Counted from the first letter of the stretch, positions 1 to 8,602 are shown. The stretch: 37,407 nt of DNA from an uncultured Eggerthellaceae bacterium (GCA_934648845.1 CAKUFS010000023.1:1-37407); one strand, 5' to 3'. Notes: generated by a model from the sequence alone, not told the origin. Translations and numbers: made by a program.

Positions 1-92
1 GGCTTAACATGCTGGAACTCAACGATCACGCATGCCTTGTTGTTGAAGCTGATGCACATGCCGTTCTTAAAATCGGCGGTAGAAATTGCCAT
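1..92 (-). CDS. efp: Elongation factor P, N-terminal fragment
   Basis: The minus strand encodes 30 complete residues beginning MAISTADFKNGMCISFNNKA and ending in EFQHVKP at the window edge; the rest of the gene lies outside. This is the typical start of elongation factor P, which binds ribosomes stalled at polyproline stretches and promotes peptide-bond formation. The ATG at 92 has a strong Shine-Dalgarno AGAGGAGG just upstream. It lies 56 bp downstream of pepP on the same strand, a pairing common in Gram-positive lineages, so both are probably in one transcript with the aro genes. The identification rests on the short N-terminus only. Confidence 0.85.
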   Translation of the reverse strand, partial: MAISTADFKNGMCISFNNKACVIVEFQHVK

Positions 93-148
93 GGAATCCT
101 CCTCTATAGCGATGACGCCCAACGGCGCCCTCAATAACACTGAAACTG

Positions 149-1396
149 CTATATTATAACCATTTCATGGGAAGATTGCGTAAATACTTGAAAACCCCTC
201 TCAGTAATCACACCAAAATCTTCCAAACGCATGCCGAATTCGCCTTCCAAGTAAATACCTGGCTCAACCGTGACCACATTTCCGGCGACAAGCGGCTTCT
301 CATTGCGCGGAGAAAGGTTCGGTTGTTCGTGGATATCAATGCCCACGCCGTGTCCCAAGCCGTGTCCCATTTTTCCCACAAAGCCGCCCGCCGCAAGGAT
401 CTCTTCGGCTTTCGCATGGGCTTGCGCGCCAGTAACACCTGGTAGAAGCATTGCCTCCACCGTTTCATTCGCCTCGCGCAGCACCGCATACGCATGACGC
501 ATGGCCGCAGATGGCTCGCCCAAGAACACCACGCGCGTCATGTCGGAGCAATAGCCCTGGGCACGGGCACCGAAATCAAGGACAACGCACTGCCCCGCCT
601 CCAAGCGCGTATCGCCGGAGACAGCGTGAGGACTGGCACCGTGAGCGCCGCACGCCACGATAGACGTGAACGCCAGACCCGATGCGCCATGACGCACCAT
701 GAAGTCTTCAAGCTCGACTTGGACTTGGCGCTCGGTCATACCGGGGCGCATATATCCCACAATGTGGGCGAAAGCGGCATCCGTTATGGCTTGTGCAGCA
801 CGCATGCGGGCGATTTCACTGGCATCTTTCACGGCACGCAAGTTCACGCACAGACCTTCCGTTTCCACGAAGTTGACGCCCGGGGCCGTGGGGGCAGCTG
901 CGGCGAGGGCGGGTGCCGTGGGCGTGGGCGCGGCAGACTCGGGTGCGGTTGCAGGCGCGGGCGTGGAGACTGCAGCGACCGCGACCGATGTGCCTTCAGC
1001 GCCTTGCTCGGACGTCTGACCAGCGGCTTTCGCTGCTTCCCGCTGCAGCTGACGATACTCCCCCAGCGTAAGACTCGTTTCAATGCCAACGTTGACGCCA
1101 GACACGCAATCCTGCTGGTTAAGCGCGCGAACCGCAAATGCCGCATGAGATGCCGACTCCACGCTCACCGCAAAGGGCGAACCCGCGGCGGCAGCATTCG
1201 TTGCCAGCGCATAACGAGAATCCGTGTGTAAAATCGCCTGATCAGACGAAACAAGCAACGCGAATGCGCCTTCCCCATCAAACACGCCATCAAAACCAGT
1301 CATCCAACGAATATCCGATTCGTTGCGCACGTAGAACGCAGCAAGTCCCTGCTGGGACAACGTGTCGCGAAACAGCAGTAAGCGATTCTCATTCAT
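149..1396 (-). CDS. pepP: Xaa-Pro aminopeptidase (M24 family)
   Basis: Cytoplasmic dimetal aminopeptidase of 415 residues that removes an N-terminal residue preceding proline. Residues 1-120 are the creatinase-like N-terminal domain and 180-415 the pita-bread catalytic domain. All five metal ligands are visible: D274 (VVLDFG), D285, H349 (GHGLGHG), E378 (VEPG) and E392 (LEDFG), so it should be active. The ATG at 1396 is chosen because MNENRLLLFRDTL matches the family start and follows GAAAAAGGAATCG; an upstream extension to 1537 in the same frame overlaps aroB and looks spurious. Oddity: residues about 121-174 are a low-complexity Ala/Pro/Thr segment between the two domains, absent from ordinary members of about 360 residues. 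Co-directional with aroB (77 bp) and efp. Confidence 0.92.
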   Translation of the reverse strand: MNENRLLLFRDTLSQQGLAAFYVRNESDIRWMTGFDGVFDGEGAFALLVSSDQAILHTDSRYALATNAAAAGSPFAVSVESASHAAFAVRALNQQDCVSGVNVGIETSLTLGEYRQLQREAAKAAGQTSEQGAEGTSVAVAAVSTPAPATAPESAAPTPTAPALAAAAPTAPGVNFVETEGLCVNLRAVKDASEIARMRAAQAITDAAFAHIVGYMRPGMTERQVQVELEDFMVRHGASGLAFTSIVACGAHGASPHAVSGDTRLEAGQCVVLDFGARAQGYCSDMTRVVFLGEPSAAMRHAYAVLREANETVEAMLLPGVTGAQAHAKAEEILAAGGFVGKMGHGLGHGVGIDIHEQPNLSPRNEKPLVAGNVVTVEPGIYLEGEFGMRLEDFGVITERGFQVFTQSSHEMVII

Positions 1397-1473
1397 ATTC
1401 GATTCCTTTTTCTCTTTTACCGCAACATGTTTTGCCACGGTGCAACGCAACGCAAAGCTCGGCGAAAGCACCC

Positions 1474-2637
1474 TTACGCCGAAAGCGCCTCCAAGCACGA
1501 ACGCAACTCGTCGGCGGGGACAAAAACCCGCTCGCAACAGCCGATATCAACTGGCAGCATGAGCTCTACACCATCGCAACGCCCCGCAAACGAAAGAAGC
1601 CCTTCAAGCGCACCTTCCACCGAAAGCGTTTCTTTCTGCACAAACCCCAGCGAAGCAAGCAGCGCATCTTGCGCCTGAACGATATCTTCCGAAATCATTC
1701 CCTTGAACTGGGATAACAACGCGGAAAAACGCATTCCCTGCGCAAGACTTGCGCCTGCGGCAGCACTGAAATCCTGCCCATAGCTCAAACACGCAAGTGC
1801 CTGTACGCCGCCCTGCTCTGCACGCGATGATAACTGGCTGCGAAAGCCCAGCGTGCGCACGAGCACCTCGCACGATGCCTCGGCAGAACGGTTGCGCAAC
1901 GCGCTTGCGTTATCGGACAGCCAGAAGAAAAAATCGTCAGAATCCAGAAACGCCGCTTGCGCGCATCCCGCAAAGCCATCAAGCCATGCCTCCGAATCAG
2001 CCATCGCTAAAACATCCAGATCAATGCAGGAGAAAAGCGGATGCATCTCCGCATTTATCAGGCCCCTTGTACCCGTAATGTCAAGCGTTGCCCTATCGGA
2101 TACGCTCATTGCAACAGCGGCCGCAAGCGTAGTGGGCACATACGCGCAAGAAAGACCGCCGGAATACGCCGTGGCAACAAAGCCTGCGAGCTGCAGCAAC
2201 GGCGCATCGCCCACGGCAACAACCACGCTTGCATCGCTCAAGCGAGCTTGCGCCATAGCGCACCAGAGCTCACCCGCTGTTTCAAGCGCGTCATCAGATG
2301 AAACGTTCACCACAAACGGTCGGTACCCCACTGCACCCAACGCAGCTTTTGCCTGTGCGATAACGGTTTTCTCCACGGCCGTATCCGCAAGAAGCAGCAC
2401 GCGCGCATCTGCTGCGTTACCCGCTGCTTCGCCAGCACCCGCTGCGGTATTCGCATGTGCGCCCACCACAGCACCGGCGCCTTCACCGCCGTCTTCGACC
2501 GCGTTGTCAAAGTCAGAAGAACGATGCAACACCGCGCGCTGAATATCGGCGCCTAAATTCGCTAGCACACCCGACCCGATACGCACCTCGTACGAGGGCG
2601 CCTGCTCAAACGTGACGACTAGCTTTGCTTTTCGCAT
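1474..2637 (-). CDS. AroB-like protein (3-dehydroquinate synthase fold) lacking the active site
   Basis: 387 residues that align with 3-dehydroquinate synthase in position and in fragments such as YVPTTL (about 167-171), but the catalytic signatures are gone. The glycine-rich GGGVVGD becomes VGDAPLL (142-148). The SSVGGKT loop becomes MSVSDRA (177-183). GLAEVIKYG, which carries the metal-binding Glu, becomes GFAGCAQAA (221-229). The NLGHTFGHA and HGEAVA histidine motifs become CLSYGQDFSAAAG and LAQGMRFSA. No zinc ligand can be recognised. Residues about 42-77 are an Ala/Gly-rich insertion. The reading frame is open and overlaps aroK by 19 bp, so translation is presumably coupled. It sits where functional aroB normally lies between aroK and pepP. 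Homology is fairly sure; DHQ synthase activity is unlikely. A structural or regulatory role, or drift after relaxed selection, are the options. Confidence 0.75.
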   Translation of the reverse strand: MRKAKLVVTFEQAPSYEVRIGSGVLANLGADIQRAVLHRSSDFDNAVEDGGEGAGAVVGAHANTAAGAGEAAGNAADARVLLLADTAVEKTVIAQAKAALGAVGYRPFVVNVSSDDALETAGELWCAMAQARLSDASVVVAVGDAPLLQLAGFVATAYSGGLSCAYVPTTLAAAVAMSVSDRATLDITGTRGLINAEMHPLFSCIDLDVLAMADSEAWLDGFAGCAQAAFLDSDDFFFWLSDNASALRNRSAEASCEVLVRTLGFRSQLSSRAEQGGVQALACLSYGQDFSAAAGASLAQGMRFSALLSQFKGMISEDIVQAQDALLASLGFVQKETLSVEGALEGLLSFAGRCDGVELMLPVDIGCCERVFVPADELRSCLEALSA

Positions 2638-3173
2638 AAGACCCCTCTTCTTACCAGGGCGCGACGTACTTCACGCGCAATTTCGGCCACGCTCTTGCCC
2701 GCCGTGTCAACCACGATATCCGCAACTTCTTCGTACATGGGAGCACGATCCGCATTCAAGCGGCGGGCGTTCTCTATATCTCCGAACAACGGCCTGCTCG
2801 CAAAATTCGTGATGCGGGCCTTCGCCTCATCTGCGGAAATGCGCAAATACACCACGGTGCCGTTCTTCAGCAGAACCTTGCGACTCTCATCGTTGACCAC
2901 GATGCCGCCGCCGCAAGAAATCAAAAGCGGCTCACGATGCGACAGCTCTTCAAGGATTTCCGTTTCAATGGTGCGGAATAAATCCTCGCCGCCGCGGGCG
3001 AAAATATCCGCCACGCTGCACTGCTCGCGGCGCTCAATGTAGCGATCCATGTCGATGCTTGCCGCGCCACACGTACGCGCCAATCGACGCGCCGTGCTGG
3101 TCTTGCCGGCACCCATAAATCCCACAAAGAACACCGATTCGCGCAGCTCATATTTCGGAGGTAGATACGTCAT
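2619..3173 (-). CDS. aroK: Shikimate kinase
   Basis: 184-residue P-loop kinase that phosphorylates shikimate to shikimate-3-phosphate in chorismate synthesis. The Walker A loop is GFMGAGKT (18-25). Asp41/Asp43 (IDMD), Arg67 (LFRTIE), the shikimate-binding GGG at 88-90, the lid Arg127 (RPLF) and Arg143 (RAPMYEEVAD) are all present, so unlike its two neighbours it looks fully competent. The ATG at 3173 overlaps the aroC stop in a TAATG junction; an in-frame extension upstream into aroC is not needed. Its 3' end overlaps aroB by 19 bp. Length is normal for the family. Confidence 0.93.
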   Translation of the reverse strand: MTYLPPKYELRESVFFVGFMGAGKTSTARRLARTCGAASIDMDRYIERREQCSVADIFARGGEDLFRTIETEILEELSHREPLLISCGGGIVVNDESRKVLLKNGTVVYLRISADEAKARITNFASRPLFGDIENARRLNADRAPMYEEVADIVVDTAGKSVAEIAREVRRALVRRGVLCEKQS

Positions 3174-4363
3174 TAGCGCGCCGCCCGTCTCAATCGGTCG
3201 GCATATGCGGCAACCGACGCGCAAATGTCGGTCATATTAGCGTTGCCAAACTGTTTGAGATACGCGTTGGCAAGAACAAACGCTACTTCGGCCTCGGCAG
3301 CCACGGCAGCGCCCGGAACAACGCATGTGGGCGCACCCGCACATTTCGCCTGCTCAAGCTGAAGCGTATCAAGGTTGACCGATTCTTTGCCCACACCTGT
3401 TGGCGCAGCGGGAGAAAGCGTAACGGAGATCAGCAACGGCTCGCCTGAAGTCAAGCCGTCTTCAATACCACCCGCGTAATTCGATGCGCGGGAAAAGCCC
3501 TGGGAAGAACTCACCAGCACGGCATCGTGGCACGCGGGGCCCTCGCTTTCCGCCAAGGCGCTGCCGCATCCAAACTCAACGGCCACCACCTGGGGCAACG
3601 AGAAAAGAGCTGCTGCAAGCTGAGCGCTCAATCGCTGGCGACGCTGTGCGAAGCAACCCAAACCAGGCAAGAGTCCCGTGGCAACAATCTGAAACGTTCC
3701 GCCCAGCGTTTTTCCCGCGCTGCGAGCACGCTCTATACAAGCAACCATTTCATCGGAAGTGCGCTGGTCGGGGCAACGAACAGCGGAAAACTCCGTGTCA
3801 AGCGCGGAAAAATCGCGAGAATACGAGAGAATCGCTTCATTCGACAGGGCGGCAGAACCAATGCGCGATGTGAAAGAGACAACTTCCACGCCCAGCTGCG
3901 CCAAAAACTCACGCGCGACCGAAGCCGCAACAACGCATGCTGCCTGATCGGGTGCATCCAAGCGATCCGCCACCGCCGTCACCGAATCGGCAGCCGTTTT
4001 AAGGACAGCGGCTAAATCTCCCCGTCCCGGACGCGGAACTGCCACCTGTGCCGCCGAGAAAGGCACGGCGCTCGAAGCACAAGGGCCTTCTTCGCTTTCA
4101 GGAAAACACTGCCCCGCGCCTGCGGAAGAATCAGCATCGCCGTATATCAAAAAAGCAATCGGCGCGCCGGTAGTATTGCCATCCTGCACGCCGCTTTCAA
4201 TTTCAACGTAACGCAGATCGCTTGCGGGCACCTTATAGCCCATCAGACAGCGGCGCAAATCGCTTTCGACCTGCTCATTGACAAGGCGCAATCCCGCAGG
4301 CACGTCTTGGACCACGGCCACCAAGGCCTGACCCCGCGCATCTCCTGCTGTTGTATAATCCAT
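3173..4363 (-). CDS. AroC-like protein (chorismate synthase fold) lacking catalytic histidines
   Basis: 396 residues clearly related to chorismate synthase (TAG start, IPAGL-like VPAGL, LGG..QIVATGLLPGLG, GGIEDGLTSGEPL, VAAEA.VAFVLA) but with the key residues replaced. The signature TAGESHG reads TAGDARG, so the first catalytic His is Arg10. PRPGHAD reads PRPGRGD, so the second catalytic His is Arg114. The FMN and EPSP-binding RSSARETAARVAAG segment reads RLDAPDQAACVVAAS, and NRAGGIEGG reads NYAGGIEDG. An Ala/Ser-rich stretch lies at about 77-108. The ATG at 4363 has an upstream GGGAAGGTG and the family N-terminus MDYTTAGD. It is the first gene of the coupled set aroC-aroK-aroB. Family assignment is sound; chorismate synthase activity is doubtful. 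Confidence 0.78.
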   Translation of the reverse strand: MDYTTAGDARGQALVAVVQDVPAGLRLVNEQVESDLRRCLMGYKVPASDLRYVEIESGVQDGNTTGAPIAFLIYGDADSSAGAGQCFPESEEGPCASSAVPFSAAQVAVPRPGRGDLAAVLKTAADSVTAVADRLDAPDQAACVVAASVAREFLAQLGVEVVSFTSRIGSAALSNEAILSYSRDFSALDTEFSAVRCPDQRTSDEMVACIERARSAGKTLGGTFQIVATGLLPGLGCFAQRRQRLSAQLAAALFSLPQVVAVEFGCGSALAESEGPACHDAVLVSSSQGFSRASNYAGGIEDGLTSGEPLLISVTLSPAAPTGVGKESVNLDTLQLEQAKCAGAPTCVVPGAAVAAEAEVAFVLANAYLKQFGNANMTDICASVAAYADRLRRAAR

Positions 4364-4489
4364 AAAACTGCACCTTCCCTTTTGTTCGCACTGTATTGTA
4401 ACCCAGCGAATGCGCCCACGCGGGCTTAAGGGAAAAAATGCAAAAGCGGAACATTCTGCGGCGCGTAATTGCGCCCACACACCTACGCG

Positions 4490-4948
4490 CTACAACGTTT
4501 GCGCTGCTTCGTAGAGCGCGCTCATCAAACGCTCAAGCTTTACGGCATTCGCATCGCCTTCTTCGATGTTTGCCAACACCGAAACGATGTAGGTATGTCC
4601 GTTTGCTTCAATCACGCCAGAATCGCACATTGCATTTAAATACGACTGGTAACCGGCATATTCGCTTGCAGAGTCCCACCCTGCTTAGCTCAGATATTGG
4701 TCCGCGTTTGCACGCGGGCAGCGAAGAGAACGTTGCGGCGATTTCTTGCGAATCCGTACCGAGCGTTTGATAAAATGCCTGTTGAGAAGTGCTTTCATCC
4801 TGAGGTGAGGTGTCTTCTGCGACGAATGCAACAGGGCAGGAAGTACCGGATCGTCGGCGTCCGAAGTATCGGAAGGGTATCCTGAGCCTTGCGCGCACAG
4901 GAAAACAGCCAGTGCCAAACCCGCCACCAACAAGAACAGAATATGCAC
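4490..4948 (-). pseudogene. Remnant of a secreted serine hydrolase (class A beta-lactamase-like)
   Basis: Minus-strand remnant in the frame that follows yqeG. It begins with a hydrophobic signal or anchor segment (HILFLLVAGLALAVFL) and an acidic linker, then meets an in-frame TAA at 4685-4687. The same frame continues as AGWDSASEYAGYQSY, SGVIEANGHTYIVSVLANI and so on to a TAG at 4490. The tail resembles the C-terminus of beta-lactamase2-type serine hydrolases, where a K-[TAS]-G box precedes a segment like DSGIV. The stop stands exactly where the KAG lysine codon would be. Another frame between about 4700 and 4850 reads more protein-like, suggesting frameshifts as well. At about 150 residues in total it lacks most of the catalytic domain, so an internal deletion is also likely. 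The assignment is from short motifs only. Confidence 0.5.
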
Positions 4949-5017
4949 GCATTCCGCCTTGAGAACAAACCGAGCGGTTCGACAAATCCCGTGACCTGCA
5001 TCAACGCGACGACGGTC

Positions 5018-5512
5018 CTATTCAGGGCGCATTGGGCCCAAAAGCGCACGCTCAACGCGACGCAAGGCAACCGTATGGCGCAGGTCCTTCTCCACAAGCG
5101 GCTCCACTAAATACGCCGCTGCGCCCACACAATGCGCGCCGCAGATATCGGTCAAAAGCTGATCTCCAATCGCAAGCGTCAACCCCAAAGAATGCCCTGT
5201 ACGATGCCGCGCCAACGCATACGCATACGGCAGCGGCTTCATAGCCTTCGCAATAACGGGAAGTCCCAGCTCAGCAGCGAAATCATAAACGTCATCATGC
5301 CAATTGTTGGAGAAAAGCCAAACCGTTACCCCAGCAGCCGCAACGGCGCGAAGCCACTCCTGAACATCAAGCGGCACACGGCCATCTTCGCGCGATCGTA
5401 CCGTGTTATCAACGTCAACCAAGACGCACGTAAAACCGAGCGCGACAATGTCGCGCTCGATGTTGATATCCGTTATGCGTTTGAAGTACCGTTCCGGTTT
5501 AAAGAAAGCCAT
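5018..5512 (-). CDS. yqeG: YqeG-family HAD phosphatase
   Basis: 164-residue HAD-superfamily protein of the YqeG/PGP type. Motif I is DVDNT at 33-37 (nucleophile Asp33, acid-base Asp35), motif II is SNN (about 68-70), motif III is the lysine in AKAMKPLP, and motif IV is GDQLLTD, so the catalytic set is complete. The family is small and soluble; the bacterial substrate is not settled, although eukaryotic relatives are phosphatidylglycerophosphate phosphatases. In many Gram-positive genomes yqeG lies beside aroE or a ribosome-assembly GTPase; here it lies between mltG and the aro block, where aroE might be expected. The ATG at 5512 gives the normal length. The serine hydrolase remnant follows directly. 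Confidence 0.88.
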   Translation of the reverse strand: MAFFKPERYFKRITDINIERDIVALGFTCVLVDVDNTVRSREDGRVPLDVQEWLRAVAAAGVTVWLFSNNWHDDVYDFAAELGLPVIAKAMKPLPYAYALARHRTGHSLGLTLAIGDQLLTDICGAHCVGAAAYLVEPLVEKDLRHTVALRRVERALLGPMRPE

Positions 5513-5559
5513 ACGTACTGAACTCGTTTACTATTGCAAAATCGCAGGTAATAGAAGCA

Positions 5560-6693
5560 TTAGCTAAACACAGCCGCGTTATGCTCGTCATTTGTTTCGC
5601 TGAAGTAATACTTCATTTCGCCATTTTCTTCTCTGAAGTAGAAGTAGTAATACGAAGATTCCTCGGGGGCGCAAACTGCCTGCAGAGCGGCAAGGCTCGG
5701 GCAGCAAATCGGCGTGGGCGGCAGTCCGTTATTCGTATAGGTGCTGTACGGAGTCTCTGCATGAACTTCTTCTGCCGTGGGGTCGTGACCAACTTCATAC
5801 GCGGTCGTCGCATCGGATTGAAGCGCCATGTTGATGTCCAGACGGTTGTAGAAAACAGAGGCAACCATGCCACGCGTGGATTCCGTTGACTCCTTCTCTA
5901 CAATGGAAGCAAGGTTGACAATGTCGTAAACCGACAAGCCCTTATTCGTGGGATAGCTCGTGTCAAGCGTTGCAAATTCAACTTTGAACTGGTCTAACAT
6001 CATGCGAATGATAGAATCTGCCGTGGCGCTCTCATCAATGCTATACGTCTTGGGGAACAAGAAACCCTCCAACGACTTGCTGCCGGCATCGCTCAAGAAC
6101 GAATAGTCGGATGCGTAGACACTCGCGTCCGATGCCGCCGCTGTAAAATCATTAGCGGTAATGCGTCCGCTTGTCACTTCTTCCACGCGAGAAGCAATTT
6201 GCTTGAGCGTATAGCCTTCAGGAATGGTAAGCTTCGTGCCCGACATGCCCGGACCAGCTTGCAGCACTTTGATGATGTCATCGTTTTGCAAGCCGCCCTG
6301 AATAGTATACGTGCCCGGCTTCAGTGACGTATCGGCACCCAAAGCGGTAACGCGCTTCACAAATTCTTTCGAGTCGCTAATAAGGCCCGCATCTTTCAGC
6401 GTGGAAGCAATAGTAGATGCTCCCGCTCCATCGGGGACAACAACCGTTGCCGTCTCGCTGGACGACAACAGATTAGCATCGCTCGAGCAGCCTTTGAACA
6501 GCGTCAAAGCACCAAAAATAAGACCACCCGCAACAATCAGAGCAAGAATAATGCCAAAGACCATCGGCGCTTTGCTCTTTTTAGGTTGAATGGCGGACAC
6601 ATCGTACGTACGAAACATCTTCTCGCCGCGCGCATGGGCAGCGCGGGCGGCATGGTTAGGGTGGGTTGAATAGGTCGTGCGCCTATTGTTCAT
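5560..6693 (-). CDS. mltG: Endolytic murein transglycosylase MltG
   Basis: 377-residue bitopic membrane protein that cleaves nascent glycan strands and is thought to terminate peptidoglycan polymerisation. There is a cytoplasmic N-terminus rich in Arg/His, one transmembrane helix at about 44-66, a LysM-like region at about 80-160 (VVVPDGAGASTIASTL, LTIPEGYTLKQIA) and the YceG catalytic domain from about 205. The catalytic Glu is in LASIVEKES (E266), and the family signatures YNRLDINMALQSDAT and YSTYTNNGLPPTPIC follow. In the last motif the usual NPG is CPS, a mild deviation. The ATG at 6693 is preceded by GGAAGGATA and lies 6 bp after the ruvX stop, so the two genes are co-translated. Length is normal. 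Confidence 0.93.
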   Translation of the reverse strand: MNNRRTTYSTHPNHAARAAHARGEKMFRTYDVSAIQPKKSKAPMVFGIILALIVAGGLIFGALTLFKGCSSDANLLSSSETATVVVPDGAGASTIASTLKDAGLISDSKEFVKRVTALGADTSLKPGTYTIQGGLQNDDIIKVLQAGPGMSGTKLTIPEGYTLKQIASRVEEVTSGRITANDFTAAASDASVYASDYSFLSDAGSKSLEGFLFPKTYSIDESATADSIIRMMLDQFKVEFATLDTSYPTNKGLSVYDIVNLASIVEKESTESTRGMVASVFYNRLDINMALQSDATTAYEVGHDPTAEEVHAETPYSTYTNNGLPPTPICCPSLAALQAVCAPEESSYYYFYFREENGEMKYYFSETNDEHNAAVFS

Positions 6694-6699
6694 GAAATA

Positions 6700-7125
6700 T
6701 TATCCTTCCGAAGGGGAACAACGCGAATCAAGCCATGCTTGCAAAAACAGGCTGGACGCAATCATATCCACTTTTCCGCGCATTTCCTTTTCGGAGTAGC
6801 CCTTTTCACGCAAACTACGTTTCGCCTGCGAAGAACTCAGCCGTTCATCGGTGAATTCAACAGGAAGACCGCACTGTTTGCTTACTTGGCTAGCAAATTC
6901 CCGGATAAAACCCGCCTGGGGACCTTCTTCCCCCGCCATAGTATACGGAAGACCGCACAGCAAAAGCTCAGGCTCCCAATCCTCTAAGAGGCGACGAAAC
7001 GATTTCGCATTTGATCGCACCTCATCGGAAGGAAGAACGCACACCGGCGTGGCAATGCGCTCTGCTGGATCGCATACCGCAACGCCCACACGCACCGTGC
7101 CAATGTCAAGGGAAAGAACTCTCAT
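6700..7125 (-). CDS. ruvX: RuvX/YqgF RNase H-fold nuclease
   Basis: 141-residue protein of the YqgF family, implicated in pre-16S rRNA end processing and proposed as a Holliday junction resolvase. The RNase H fold is marked by LDIGTVRVGVAV (6-17) with catalytic Asp7, then LLLCGLP, FTDERLSSSQA, and the C-terminal KVDMIASSLFLQAWLD with its Asp. The start overlaps the stop of the AI-2E transporter gene in an ATGA junction (7122-7125), and mltG begins 6 bp downstream. The ruvX-mltG pairing is widespread in Gram-positive bacteria, where alaS usually precedes them; here alaS is replaced by the permease gene. Confidence 0.92.
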   Translation of the reverse strand: MRVLSLDIGTVRVGVAVCDPAERIATPVCVLPSDEVRSNAKSFRRLLEDWEPELLLCGLPYTMAGEEGPQAGFIREFASQVSKQCGLPVEFTDERLSSSQAKRSLREKGYSEKEMRGKVDMIASSLFLQAWLDSRCSPSEG

Positions 7126-8555
7126 TTCTTTTTCTCTTCCGAATCTTGTTTTGAATCGCTTTCCGAATCAGAATCGGAAACCTCAATAGTAGGAAGCTGG
7201 TCCGAACGTAAACGTCTTACAAACGGCAACTCGATCTTCGGCAGAACAACACCCGAACCATCGGCGCTAATGGGGTCAAGGCGACCCGTGCGCTCCATGC
7301 GTTCCTGCTCGATAAGCTGGTGCTCTTTATCGTAATCAGCAGGCGAAAGAGCGTCAGCCATGGGGTTAACGCTGCCGTCATCCGAAGGAGTGCCTTGGAA
7401 GAAAACGCCGTCGTAGGCAACAAGCTGCCTGCCCGTGCCCTTCTCGAAGTAGTACACGAAGAGCGACTTCATGATAGCGACCGCCGGAATAGCCAAAAGC
7501 ATGCCCACAATCGAGCCGCCCATGCCACCCATGGCGCCACCTAAAGACGATCCCACCACTAGAATGATGAGCGTCAAAATGGGGTGGATATCCACCGAAT
7601 TCCTCATGAGCTTGGGAGACACAAACGTATACACGAACTGCTGAATGATAATCATGCCAACAATGATAATCAGGGCAGTCATAGGCGAAACAACCAGGCC
7701 GACAATGCTAACTACCACAATTGCAATCCATTGGCCGATAACAGGCACAATGTTGAAGATGGCCGCAATGCCCGCCAACGCCAACGCGCTAGGCAAATCC
7801 AGCACCAGATAGAGCACGGCGCACCCTGCACCGATGAACAGGCATTGCAGAATCGTCGCTTTAATAAAACCGCCCACCACGCGCGTAACCGTAATGGTAA
7901 ATAGATCGTAGCCTTCACGATGATTCGAGCCCACTAAACGACGCGCCTCGCGGTCGATAGCAGGCAGCTCCATGAGAATCCAAAACGCAATAACAACGGC
8001 AAAACAGATTGCGATTATGCCGTTGACCAGGCTCGATCCAATGGAAACAATACCCGTTGCCCCGCCTTCAAACAAACTTGTTACCGCGCTGGCAATCGTG
8101 GCAGCAGCATCGGAAAGCCATGTTTTCAGCGTGTCGTCTTCAAAGAAATGCCCAAATGTATCGTATATCGAATTTGCCCAGCCCATGAAGTTGCTCGCGT
8201 AAACCGGCATGCTCTTGATAAGCTCGGAAAACTGAGCGTTCAGGCCCAAAGCAGGCGAGAACATGAGTAGCGCCAAAGCCGCTAGGAAGACAACCATGAC
8301 CGCATAAGCAATCGTTGTTCCCAAAGGGCGCGACAAGCCTTTCGACTCAAACCAATCAACCAAGCCCATCAAGCAGAAAACGAAAAGCAGCGACCAAAGA
8401 ATGACGCTAACCGGAAATGACATTACATTAAGAAAATATATGACAGCTGCTAAAAGCAGCAAAACGCCAACCGTTGTCCAGACGTTCAAAAAACGGCTGC
8501 GTGCACAAACGGCAGTCTCTTCTGGTGTTAAGTTGTGCCTATCCACGTGAGTCAT
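7122..8555 (-). CDS. AI-2E family transporter (polytopic permease)
   Basis: 477-residue integral membrane protein of the AI-2E/PerM family. Hydrophobic helices cluster at about 25-70, 80-105, 190-215 and 250-385, with the family-typical long extracytoplasmic loop at about 110-185. The conserved C-terminal helical block contains AALFNIVP-like IAAIFNIVPVIGQWIA and the glycine-rich SSLGGAMGGMGGSIVGMLLAIP. The last 90 residues are hydrophilic and end in a Ser/Asp/Glu/Lys tail (SDSDSESDSKQDSEEKKK), presumably cytoplasmic. Family members export diverse small molecules or act as Na+/H+ antiporters; the substrate cannot be read from the sequence. The gene follows the DUF948 gene by 47 bp and overlaps ruvX by 4 bp. 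Confidence 0.88.
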   Translation of the reverse strand: MTHVDRHNLTPEETAVCARSRFLNVWTTVGVLLLLAAVIYFLNVMSFPVSVILWSLLFVFCLMGLVDWFESKGLSRPLGTTIAYAVMVVFLAALALLMFSPALGLNAQFSELIKSMPVYASNFMGWANSIYDTFGHFFEDDTLKTWLSDAAATIASAVTSLFEGGATGIVSIGSSLVNGIIAICFAVVIAFWILMELPAIDREARRLVGSNHREGYDLFTITVTRVVGGFIKATILQCLFIGAGCAVLYLVLDLPSALALAGIAAIFNIVPVIGQWIAIVVVSIVGLVVSPMTALIIIVGMIIIQQFVYTFVSPKLMRNSVDIHPILTLIILVVGSSLGGAMGGMGGSIVGMLLAIPAVAIMKSLFVYYFEKGTGRQLVAYDGVFFQGTPSDDGSVNPMADALSPADYDKEHQLIEQERMERTGRLDPISADGSGVVLPKIELPFVRRLRSDQLPTIEVSDSDSESDSKQDSEEKKK

Positions 8556-8602
8556 TGCTGTATCGTTTTCCGATTATGCTGTGTTCTTGTTCTTGCTTAC
8601 TG

